Shown one piece after another: positions 1-11,400 of a stretch of DNA of 22,118 nt. A model generated the notes under the pieces. It was not told the DNA's origin. It saw nothing but the letters and a program-made list of their open reading frames with translations, and made no database searches. Source of the stretch: Condylostoma magnum (Eukaryota > Ciliophora > Heterotrichea > Heterotrichida > Condylostomatidae); contig CAKKTI010000368.1 of assembly GCA_920105805.1 (NCBI GenBank), forward strand, positions 1 through 22,118, given 5' to 3'. The position numbers and the translations under genes are program-made. Numbering within the stretch: position 1 is the first letter of the stretch; the number at the start of each line of letters is the position of its first letter.

Positions 1-1
1 G

Positions 2-319
2 CTCAAATACAAAGAAAAGCGTCTGATAAAACTAATCCTAACAATGAAAAAGCTAAACTACCCGGTTGAGGAAATATATGAACAAGATGTTAGAAAGCAA
101 CGCAAAAGGCGCAAAACTAAACAAATATAAAACCTATCAGAAAACGAAGATGAGGAGGAATTTGAATACGAGCCTATAGTATCAGGGCCACCTTTAGAAG
201 TAAAGCGTCCTGATATAGTTCCTGCTTTACCCTTAGAGAACATAGAAAAAGAGATCTCAGATTCAAGTAATTCAAGTTATACTGAGTCAAACTCTGAGCC
301 CAGTGAAGCATATAGTTAA
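2..319 (+). CDS. 3' end of unknown gene with basic then acidic/Ser-rich tail (partial)
   Basis: The window opens inside a reading frame of 105 codons that ends at TAA 317-319, with a second in-frame TAG at 323-325. The visible part begins with a helical, Lys-rich stretch containing LNYPVEEIYEQDV. A strongly basic patch (RKQRKRRKTKQ) follows, then an acidic and Ser/Asn/Glu-rich tail that looks disordered and ends EAYS. One in-frame TAA (at the IQN segment) reads as Gln. I do not recognise the family; the N-terminal part lies outside the window. The next gene starts 11 bases after the stop on the same strand. The low-complexity tail makes the frame less certain than for the conserved genes, but the charged composition and the stop cluster just before the next ATG support it. 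Confidence 0.6.
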
Positions 320-330
320 ATATAGCCAAA

Positions 331-2199
331 ATGTCAAATTTAAGAACAATGAGTTCTAGGTTTGTTGTACGCAAACAGATGGATTTAGAAGATGACTGGG
401 ATAAGAGATTTTGAATTGCTAGGATTCCATAGTATAATGCCAATGATGATCCTCACTGCAGTACTAAGTCTGGGTTTAAAATACGTAAAGTAGGAGGTAA
501 ATTGTCTGATAAGCAATGGCCTCCTAGGTCCATCAGTAGTAATACTATAATGCGGCAGCCAATTAAGTAGTAATAAAGGAGAGTTGAAAATCTGGATGTT
601 GAGATTGATGATATAAAAAAGGAGTTAAATGATGTATGGGATACTGCTGATGTTCCTGATTTTCATAGACAACTATTCGCATTGAAGGTATATGGATTAC
701 CACATATGTCAGCTGTTAAGCTAATGCAGCAGGAGATGAATGATATTTAGTCTAACAAGTCAACTATTGTATAAATCCTAGAATCCATTTCTAAGAGGGA
801 GTCATTATTGCATAAACTACAGACAGTGGAAGTAGTTTTAGAAGAGCCAGGACGATCTATCAAATAGTTAGAAATCTCAGAGATGCTGGAAAACTTTAGG
901 AAGGTTTCACTAGATATAATAGAAGGAATAAAAGAATGAAGGGAGGAATTGTAAGCTAATAAGGCAGTTTTTAAGTGAAATGATCGTAATTACTTAGAGA
1001 AAATGTCAGAGGACTGTTTATTCTTAGGAGACTCTCAAGCCGCTAAAGTCATATATATTCCCAAAAACACAACTACTTTTATAACAAATCAGCCAAATTT
1101 GAGGGCAAAATCAGGCAAAAAGATGGCTAAAAATCCATCAGCTAAGAAAATGAGCCTAGCTATCAGTTATGCTTTGCAAAGGAGAGTAAGAGCAGCTGAG
1201 AATATTATCTAAATGGAGGTAGGAGGGCAACCTAAGCGGTAAAAGACTGCAAATCGTTAAAATAGAGCAAAAAAGTAAAGATTGATTGCTAAGAATCATG
1301 GAAATTAAATATCAACCTTAGAATAAGACTCGGATGATTAGCTCAACAATTCCATGAACAAATCTTTATCATCTATAGGAAGCGAGCCTAATCAACTTAC
1401 TCAGGACGAAATAAAAGAAATTGCTTTTAATATATACGATGATTTGATATCTAATTATATAAGTGAGGAGAAGGTGCTTAATTTTGCATTGTAATCAAGT
1501 GAGGAGCTAATAGATGCTGCCTTAAATTTGTTCAAAAGCTCAATATTAGATGATTTAATTGTCTCTGTATTAAAAGTAGAAGTAGACAAAGTGGCATAGC
1601 AGGCTAAAAGAGAGGTAAAAGATAGTCATTATATAGACTTTTAAGTAGAAATAATATAAAAGGCATATAGATTCGAGCTAGAAATAGTAGCAGAGAAATA
1701 TGTTTAATAAGTTCTGGCAGGTTGTGTTACTGAAGATTTTTTGTAGTAAATAGAAGTTGGAGATATAATAGACGAGTCACTTCAAGAAGAGAACGAGTGG
1801 AATGCTAGAATACTAGACATGGTGTTTATAGATGTAATGGCGTCTTTAGTAGAAGAAGAATGGGTTGAGTTATTAGCTGAGGATACACTTTCTAATGCCA
1901 GACTGGATCAAATGTGGGAAATACTTCCTCCCTAGATCTAGCAGGAAATATACAAAACTGAGAGTGACAAAATACATAACAAGCTCACAGAGGATATTTA
2001 CTTCCACTACTTAAATGATATTCTGGCTGCAATATGGGTGCCAGGTATTCTTAACATGGCAATTGCTGAAGAGTTCTATCCTAATTCAAAATACACCTTA
2101 GAAGATGCAATGCCAATTATAACCCCGGAAGATCTCGAAATACAAGAAGAGTTCAATAAAAAGATCACTGCTAATCCACTTTTCAAGAACATTCGCTGA
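331..2199 (+). CDS. Hypothetical 622-aa helical protein, possibly cilium-associated
   Basis: The frame runs from ATG 331 (context AAAATG) to TGA 2197-2199 and gives 622 residues. TAA and TAG are used throughout for Gln. Three internal TGA codons (412-414, 937-939, 976-978; residues 28, 203, 216) read as Trp in plausible contexts such as KRFWIAR, IKEWREEL and VFKWND. Residues about 70-220 are helical, with a segment SISKRESLLHKLQTVE followed by a conserved-looking block around residues 190-230. A Lys/Arg-rich middle (about 250-330) leads into a long acidic helical C-terminal half. No enzyme motif, signal peptide or membrane segment is visible. I do not recognise the family. A ciliary role is only a guess from the neighbouring dynein and radial-spoke genes. 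It converges on the V-ATPase e gene, with a 41-base spacer before that gene's stop cluster. Confidence 0.75.
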
Positions 2200-2240
2200 T
2201 ATTTAATTATAAGCTTAATAAAATCTGTTTCAAAAATCAA
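2200..2240. other. Convergent 3'-3' spacer
   Basis: This 41-base AT-rich spacer lies between the TGA of the 622-aa gene (+) and the TAG/TAA pair of the V-ATPase e gene (-). Both 3' UTRs must fit here or overlap the neighbouring coding end. No hairpin or other structure stands out. Confidence 0.6.
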
Positions 2241-2243
2241 TTA

Positions 2244-2480
2244 CTAAGGGTTCTCTGGAGTCACTAGAGGGTACATTTGGTGCATGTAGCAGCATAGCCA
2301 CATCAACCACATACAAAATGCAGTAATTGCAGTCAAAATCCACGCAAGTTGAAAATTATCACTCCTTTATTTGGGGTCGTTAGTTGTAATTCTTGCATAA
2401 AGGGAGATCGGGACCCCTAAGAGCACGAATCCCAGAAGAAAAACTACTGATCCAATTCCTATATCTGCGCTATGGCCCAT
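2244..2480 (-). CDS. ATP6V0E: V-type proton ATPase V0 subunit e
   Basis: On the minus strand, ATG 2480-2478 opens a 78-residue protein ending at TAG 2246-2244, followed directly by in-frame TAA 2243-2241. It has the size and two-helix layout of V-ATPase V0 subunit e (yeast Vma9): a first hydrophobic segment at about residues 7-29, a short polar loop (TTNDPKQRSD), and a second segment at about 45-66 containing CMWLMWLCCYMHQMYPL. The family shows a matching Trp/Cys-rich second helix followed by a (H/A)QMNPL-like end. Subunit e is a small integral membrane part of the proton-translocating V0 sector in vacuolar and endomembranes. One TAA reads as Gln in the loop. No in-frame TGA follows nearby, so the gene must stop at TAG/TAA. 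Its start codon is only 7 bases from the dynein start on the other strand. Confidence 0.88.
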
Positions 2481-2487
2481 ATTTAAT
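2481..2487. promoter_or_regulatory. Seven-base divergent intergenic region (V-ATPase e / DNAH10)
   Basis: Only atttaat separates the divergent ATG codons of the V-ATPase e gene (-) and the dynein gene (+). If both starts are right, the promoters and at least one 5' UTR must lie inside the opposing coding sequence. A dynein start further downstream is possible, but the reading frame is continuous from 2488. Confidence 0.5.
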
Positions 2488-5400
2488 ATGAAATTGAAAG
2501 ACCAAAGCGGTAAGACCCTGCGCCAATTGGAGCTTCTACTAAATAACGTCTACATCCCTCTGGAAGCCCGTCAGGAACTGAGAGGACAAATGCAAAAGTT
2601 TGCGTCATAGATAGGACTAACAATCCAATAAGTCTATGGCTCCCGCAAAATAACTGTCCCAGATGTTCCGGACAATTTGAGCGAGGAGTAAATCTACATG
2701 ACTATGGGCGAAGAGTTGACTAATACAATGGAGGAGTGGATAGGTAATATTAAGGAAGTAGTGGAGTAGTCTAAGAAATCTAAACCAGAGAAAACAAATT
2801 CAGCCATGGGGGAAATTGACTTTTGAAGGAAAAGAAATGCAATGCTTAGCGCTGTGCATTAACAGTATTCTCTTCCTCAAGTAAGGAAGATCGAGTAGGT
2901 TATGCATTACGCTAATCAGCATCATGAGAATGGTACATACGAGAACTATAGGAAGGCTATGACAGATTTGAATAAATTCTATGCTATTGCCAAGGATAAT
3001 GTAAAGTTCTTGAATACCTTAGAAAGGTAGTTTAAGACAATACAAAACGGAGATCTTGTAAAGATTGAAGAGACTTTGCCATCGCTTATGAACGGGCTAA
3101 GGCTGGTATGGACAATTTCCAGGCATTATAAAGGTACGGAGCTACTGAACCTAATGCAGTGCATTGCTAATGAAATTGCAGACCATGTGGAACAGTAAAT
3201 TCAAGTCAATTAGATTTTTAGGATGCAGTTAAGTGATGGAATCGATTTGATTGATAAGGGAATCAGAGCTTTAGAGAAATGGAAAGAGGTTGTAGATACT
3301 ACTCGTAGCGAGGTAGATGATGATGAGAATCACTTCCCGTATGATAACAAGAAGTTATTCGATCGTACTAGGAACATAATCAGAGTTTTAAGGGATTTAA
3401 GAGCTGCTGCTATGTCCTTGTGGGAATTTTACAGCTTTCTAGGCGATGATCTCAAAAAAGTTACTGGAGATCCTTAGAGAATTAGCAAAGTTGTAGAATT
3501 AGTGGACAATGTTAGTAAGCCTTTGTAGGAGTTACCGAGGATATTTGACGTCAATAACCTAAAAACTTGGTAGGCTAAATATGAGAAGTTTAATGAGGAT
3601 ATAGATGTAATATAAGGAGAAACAATATAAATGATTGATGATTCTTTCAAAGGACTGAAATCGGCTGAGGCTGCTTATGACTTAATACAAAATTTGAAGA
3701 ATGTTAGGACTAGAAAGGGCATTAAGGATCACATGAATTAGAAGTACACAGATATACTAGTTAGATACGGAGAGGAAATTGACGAAATGAGGGAACTGTT
3801 CCATAAATTTAAAGATAATCCCCCTATAAGTAAAGGATAACCTCCAGTATCAGGGAAAATCCTATGGTCAGAAAGCATCTTTATGAGGGTTCGTAGGCCC
3901 ATAATGAAATTCAAAGAAAAGGAAGATTTACTCGAAAGTGACGTAGGAAAGCAGATTTGCACTAAATTCTTCAGACTGGCTAATGAAATAAGGGAAGATT
4001 ATCAGAAAAACTTAGAAACTACATGGGAATAAACCTCCTAAAGCACTACTTAGTAAACTCTTAAAAGAAACATACTAAAAAAGTAAGGAGATAATAAGTA
4101 TGTAGTAGACTTTGACCCTGATTTACAAATGGTTATAAGAGAGGCTAAGTATATGAAGGCTGAAAGGGTAAAATCTGACGTTTTATAAGTAGCATTGTAA
4201 GAAAAAGACTACAAAAAGGATGTTGATTAATTAAATGCAATGCTTTCTGAATACAACAAAGCAGTGGGAACATTATAACCAGTAGAAAGAAAACTGCTAA
4301 AAGATAAAATTGACAGACTTAATAACACCTTAGAAACTGGTAGAAGCTCTTATAACTGGTACTCTTTAGGCACAAAAGGATTCATTACTAATTGCTTAAA
4401 CGCTATAAAAGAGTTTATTTCCATAAAGGAATAAGTTGATAAAGAGAGAGATAAGTTGGAAGAAAGGGTTAAAGCAATAGAAGATGCTAAAATCATTCAA
4501 GACTTAGACTGGGAGTCAATGGCTCAAGATATCCCTGATATAATAGAATTCGCTGAGAAAATGGAAGACTATAGAGTTGAAATAATGAACTCTCTTACTT
4601 AAAAATACTCCGAAATCAGTGAGAATCTAGCAAAAATAGCTAGTTATACTGTAGGAAAGAAAACTAAGAGAACTCTTAGTATGCAGGAGTATTATTGGTA
4701 CTGGGAAAGAAGGATTTTCAATGCAATTTGCAAAATGATAATTAGAGGACTTTTAACTATAAAAACTTTGTTTACTAAGAAGGAAAATCGCCCACCTTTG
4801 TTCAGAATATGGTCAGGTTATAGTCCAAATAAAGTGACTTATCATCCAGCTAAGTAAGAAATTGAAAAAACTCTGTCTAAAATGATTAATAATGTACTGG
4901 ACTGTGCTAGATAGTTCCCTAGATGGAAACGAGAGTCATGTGACTAATGTGAGCCTAGAGAAACTCTTGATTCTAAAGATTATATACATCACTTCTTTAC
5001 TGATATATCAAAAGTACCTAACATACTTCACTTATAATTTACCATTGGAACTATGTGTGATCGGTTAAGTGGAAGGTTAGACAGGTCTGCTAAAAGATGG
5101 GAGGATAAATTCAAGCATTTAGGAGATGACAAAAAGATGGCAAAGTTTGAGAAGAACAGAGATGCATTGACATTCGCTTAAATTGAGTATTCTATGCACA
5201 AATATAGCAAGTTATATATAGATTTTGAGAATACTAATCCAGAGAAAAGAGAAATCTTTATGTTAATTGATAATACTGAGACAAATAATTACATTTTGGT
5301 AGAAACTAAGAAATGGCTTGATAAGTTTACGGAGTTTTTGTACGATAAAGCTGTTAAAAACCTATCTTAAGTAAATCAGCTAGTTGACAAGTTTCATAAT

Positions 5401-8400
5401 GATCTATAAGAAAATCCTTCTAATCTGAAATCCATGAAAGCCCTGCTGAGTGTAATTGCTAATATCAGACACTCACACATGCATATGGAATTCAAGATCA
5501 TGGAAGTATAGGAAATGTTCAGAACTATAAAAATGTACAACAAAAGCCACTTGAATGATGAGGTTAAGGAAGAATCAGCTGAAGATGCTTAAAGTTTAAT
5601 GTAAAAGTGGAATGAATTAAGAAGAGATGCAAATTAAAAGGACTTTTCAACAATAAAGCATAAAGAGAGATTCTCATAAGAAACTAAACTTGAAGTTGCT
5701 AGTTTCCATAATAAGGTAAAAAGCCATTACTAAGAATATATTGAGGAAGGCCCAGGGGCAGATGAGATTCCTTTGTCTAAAGGAAAAGAATAATTGTTAA
5801 AGTTTAAAGAAATCATTGGAAAATTAAACAAGCAAAAGGAAGAGTTTGTACTAGCAGAGTAGTTGCTAGGCCTTCCTATAAGTTCTTTTGAAGAATTAGT
5901 CGATATGGAGGAATCTAACAAAAGACTAGAAGTACTTTATAACATTTATGACGATTAGCAAACAAAAGTAAGTGAATGAAGTAAGAAGTAATGGGGTGAT
6001 ATCAATATGGACGAAATTGAGAAAGAAAGTGAAGATTTGCTTAGAAAAACTAAAAAGCTTAATTAAGAGTACTCTGGCAATACTACTTATGATAAATTAC
6101 TTGAGGATTTAAATGGATTCAAGGAATCAATTCCTAATATTAAAACTATGAAAGCTGAGTTTATAAGAGAAAGGCATTGGGACAAATTAATGAAGCTTGT
6201 GAACCTTGATATACAAATTGATCTGAAAACTATAAGTTTGTAATAAGTCTTTAACTTATAACTGCAAAACTTCACTGAATAAATAGCAGATATAAGCTCA
6301 GAGGCTAGATAAGAAGCTGAATTTGAGACTAATTTCCGTGATATAGAATCAGTATGGAAAGTTACCATTTTCCCTATGGGATAATACAAAAGAGCAGGCT
6401 AATTTAAAAGTTTTGTTATTTAAAACTGCGATGAAATAAAGGAAAAAATTGAAGACTAACTAACTGATCTATCTAAGTTTTCAAACAGTCGTTATATACA
6501 GCCCTTCATGAGCAAGTTGCAATACTGGGAGAAAGCCCTTAACATAATAAGTGAGTGCATAGAGCTATGAATAGTAGTGCAACGTAAATGGCAGTACTTA
6601 GAATCAATTTTTGGCGGTAGTGAAGATATAAAGATGATGCTTAAGGAGGAATTCAAAAAGTTTGAAAGAATAGACAAGGCCTTTGTGAATCTAATGGACA
6701 CAACTTAAAAGAACCCAAACGTCCTTTCCTAATGTTTCTAAAGCAAAATGAAAGCTGAGGACAGAATCAATGAACTTTCTAAATTTTCACTTGACCTTGA
6801 TAACTGCCAACGTCGTCTTACAGAGTATCTGGACACTAAGAAAAACTCCTTTGCCAGATTTTACTTTATATCCGACGACGAGCTTCTAAGTATTTTAGGT
6901 TCAAGCAACCCTGAGGACATTTAACCTCACATGCTAAAACTGTACGATAACTGTAAGAAACTTGTATTCGGAAGAAACAACACAGTAGTAGGAATGGTTT
7001 CAGATGAAGGTGAGTAATTTAACTTTTTAAACCCTACAAAAGCAGACGGCGCAGTGGAGTAATGGATGAGCAGAGTAGACGACGCTATGAAGGAGACACT
7101 GCATAGACTTAGTAAGGAAGGTGTGTACTACTACGCTGAGAGTGAAAGAGTGTAATGGGTGTGTGACCATCTGGGTATGGTAGCACTGCTAGGTAGTCAA
7201 ATATGGTGGACTTGGAGCGTAGAGGATGTGTTTAGAAAGGTAAAGCAAGGAAACAAGCACGCAATGAAGGAGGAGTCTGCTGCTCAAACTATAGCTCTTA
7301 ATCACTTAATAGATATGATTCGATCCGACCCACCCTCAGAAATACAGAAAAAGGTAACAACACTTATCATAATAGACGTGCATGCTAGGGACATAGTTGA
7401 TGGATTTGTAAGGGATTCTATACTAGATGCTAAGGAGTTTGAATGGGAGTCGCAGTTGAGGTTTTATTGGGATAAAAATTAGGATGATGTGCGAGTGTGT
7501 TAGTGCACTGGTAAGTTTGGGTATGGGTATGAGTATCAAGGGCTTAATGGAAGGCTGGTTATAACACCGTTGACTGATAGGTGTGTTATGACTTTGACAA
7601 CGGCATTGACCTTTTATTTAGGAGGATCACCGGCAGGACCAGCTGGAACAGGGAAAACGGAGACTGTTAAGGATTTAGCGAAGAGTTTGACTATAAGATG
7701 TGTTGTTAGCAATTGCGGAGGAGGGCTTGATTCTAGGGCCATGGGAACAGTTTTCAGTGGGTTGTCATAAGGTGGATTCTGGGGGTGCTTTGATGAGTTT
7801 AATAGAATTGAAAGAGAGGTGCTGTCTGTTATTTCTATATAAATAAGAGATATATAAAGATCACTGGCTACTGGTAAGGAAACTGTAGACTTGCTGGGTA
7901 AGGAAATACCTATAAAACCGTCGGTTGGTATATTTGTTACAATGAATCCTAATTATGCAGGAAGGAGTGAACTTCCAGATAATGTAAAAGCGTTGTTTAG
8001 GCCAGTTACTATGGTTGTTCCTAACAATGATTTGATTTGTGAAATTATGCTTATGAGTTAAGGGTTTAATTAAGCTAGAATTTTAGCTAAGAAGATGTGT
8101 GTGTTGTATAAACTTTCATTCGAGTAGTTGTCTAAACAGCCTCACTATGATTTCGGGTTGAGAGCATTGAAATCTGTATTGGTAATGGCTGGGTCGTTGA
8201 AGAGAGCAGCTGGGGATTCTATATCAGAAGATCAGGTGCTAATGCGAGCTATGAGAGATATGAATAAACCTAAATTTGTGTATGAAGATGTACCGTTGTT
8301 TATGGGACTAATAAAAGATCTGTTCCCTAAATTAGAAGGGAAAAGAGAGGTTAACAAGACTTTAGAGGCAGCAGTTATTACTTACTTTAAGGATAATGAC

Positions 8401-11400
8401 TACATGCATCCTAATGAAGAGATTTTCCTAAAATAAGTCGATAAGGTAATGTAATTGCATGAAACTATGCTGACAAGACACACTACTGTAGTGGTCGGAC
8501 CCACTGGAGGTGGTAAATCTACTATATTAAATGCATTAAAGAACGGGTACTAGATACAAGCCTAGCAACAAGGTGGAGAGTGTAAAGTTACTATTGATGT
8601 TTTAAATCCTAAAGCTGTTACTCTAAAAGAACTGTACGGTGTACTGAATCCGGACACTAGAGACTGGACAGATGGTCTTCTATGTAAACTGTTCAGAAAT
8701 ATGAATCAACCTCTGCCCGAGGGAAAAGTAGAGAAACGATGGATTTTGTATGACGGAGATGTGGACCCATGGTGGGTGGAAGACATGAACAGTGTAATGG
8801 ACGATAACAAACTGCTAACTATGACAAACGGAGAGCGTATTAGGCTAGAAAAGCACTGTGCTATGCTTTTCGAAACAGGAACACTGCAGCATGCCTCCCC
8901 TGCCACTGTTTCTAGATGTGGAATGGTGTTTGTGGATGATAAAGATCTAGGACATTAACCTTTCTATGAAAAATGGGCGAGATCTAAGACTAATTTAGCT
9001 GAGAACTTTTATGAGAATTTAGTGACTCTGTATAATAGATACGTTGATAAGTGTGTTAAAAGGATTATAGAAGGAATTGAAGATGATGCTGCTCCTAGAC
9101 TAGAACCGTTGGAGTTAGCTGTCCCTGTAACTGCGCTGAATATGGTAAAACAGTTAACTGTGCTTCTAGATTGCTTGATAAAGGAAGAAACTGCTCAGTA
9201 GGATCTTGACTTTTTAGAGCCTATGTTTGTGTATTCACTGCTGTGGTCCATGGGAGGATGCTTGTCTACTGAAGGTAGAGACATATTTGAGAGGTTCTTA
9301 AGCGGGTTTGTAGAAACCAAAACTCCTCCTAATAATTACTTTAATTATTATTATGATAGGGAAATTAGAAATTGGAGGTCATGGGACGAAAGAGTAAAGG
9401 CTAAAGGGTTTGACATACCTTAAGATACTAAATTTAGCAGAATATTAGTACCTACAGTTGACACTGAAAGACATACATGGCTTTTATAAGAAATAGTAAA
9501 ACGTAAGATACCCTGTATTTTCGTAGGGGAAAGTGGAACTGCTAAAAGTGTTACTATGCAAAATTTCCTTAATAGTCTAGAAACTAGCACTCATTAAATA
9601 CTTCCAATCAACTTTTCATCTAGAACAAAGGCAGCTGATGTACGTGGAAATCTAGAAGAAAAAATTGATAAGAGAAATGGTAAGTTCTATGGACCTGCAC
9701 TTGGTACTTAATTAGTCATGATGATTGATGATATGCATATGCCAACATTTGACGATGCCAATACTCAACAGCCTCATGCTTTCCTGAAGTTTATAATTGA
9801 AAAAGGATTTTATTATAATATCATGTTGCTGGAGGAAAGACATGTACTGGATACTTCGTATTTAGGAGCAATGCAACCACCTGGAGGAGGAAGACTTCCC
9901 CCTGACTCAAGATTTATATCACTATTCTCAATCTTTAACATCACATTTCCTTCTGATGAAAATGTAAAGCATATATATAAGAACATCATGGAAAAACATT
10001 TTGAAACATTCAGCGAAGATATAAAAGAAAGCATGGAGAAGGTAGTTGATACTACTTTAAAGCTACATAAGCAGATTATTGATCAATTGCCTAGAACTCC
10101 CATAAAATTCCATTACATATTCAATCTAAGAGACCTTTCTAGAGTATTTGAAGGAGTTTTTCAGGCTTAAATTGATAAATTTGGATAATTAAACTAAATT
10201 ATTAAGCTATGGAGAAATGAGTGTACTAGGGTATACGCAGATAGGCTGGTAAATGAAGTTGACCGTGATAAGATTACAGTGGAGCTGATACCTTAACTTC
10301 TATAAACTTACTTCTCAGATCAATCAGAATATGCGCTATAAGATCCATTATTATACGGTGATTTTAGAATGACTGATCCCCTTGACCCTGATGTAGAGGA
10401 TCCTAGGCTTTACGAGGACCTAGAAAACTATGAATTTGTAACTGATAAATTCAATAAACTAATCAATGATTACAACGACGAGCACGTTTCTATGGACTTA
10501 GTACTATTCAACTATGCAATTGATCATTTAACTAGAATTCATAGAATTATGCGACTGCCAAGAGGAAATGGACTATTAGTTGGAGTTGGAGGCTCAGGCA
10601 AGCAAAGTTTGGTTAGACTCGCTGCCTTTACTGCACAACATGAACTCTTCCAGATAACCTTGACCAAAAACTACACTGAAGTCAACTTCCGTGAAGATTT
10701 GAAACTTTTATACGGGAAAGTCGCGTAGTAATCTACAGTGTTTTTGATAACTGACTCACATATAAAGGAAGAGTCTTTCTTGGAACTAATAAACAACATG
10801 CTTACAATGGGAATGGTCCCTGCACTTATACCAGATGATGCTAAGGATGAGCTTACCAGACCGTTGGAAGATGAAATGAAAAGAGAAGGTTTTGTAACAC
10901 TTACTAAAGATGTGAAATGGACATACTTTATCAATAAGGCTAGGGACAACATGCATATAATTATTGCTACATCACCTGCTGGCGATACTTTAAGAGTCAG
11001 ATGCAGAAACTTCCCAGGATTAGTAAGTAACACTAGTATTGATTGGTTTTTCACCTGGCCTGAAGAGGCTTTATTATCAGTAGCTACTTATTTCCTAAAA
11101 GACCAAGACTTGCCAACAGACCACAGAGCTAATATAATACAGCATATTGTAAGAACACATCTCTCAATACTAGACTACTCCGTGGAATTTGAGTAAAAAC
11201 TAAAGCGTAAAAACCACTCAACTCCTAAAAACTTCTTAGATTACATCAAATCCTACAGCACCTCCTTAACCCTACGTCGTAAAGAAGTGGATACAAATGT
11301 AGACAAGTTTGAAAAGGGTTTAGTAAAGCTGAAAGAAGGAGCAGAGGTAGTTGAAGTTCTGTCCCAAGAGCTCTCAGTAAAGAAAAAGGCAGTTGATGAG

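Noticed and set aside
10671-11054. Minus-strand 127-aa open frame
   Set aside because: It lies wholly inside conserved AAA4 coding sequence of the dynein on the plus strand; it is a shadow frame with no recognisable product.
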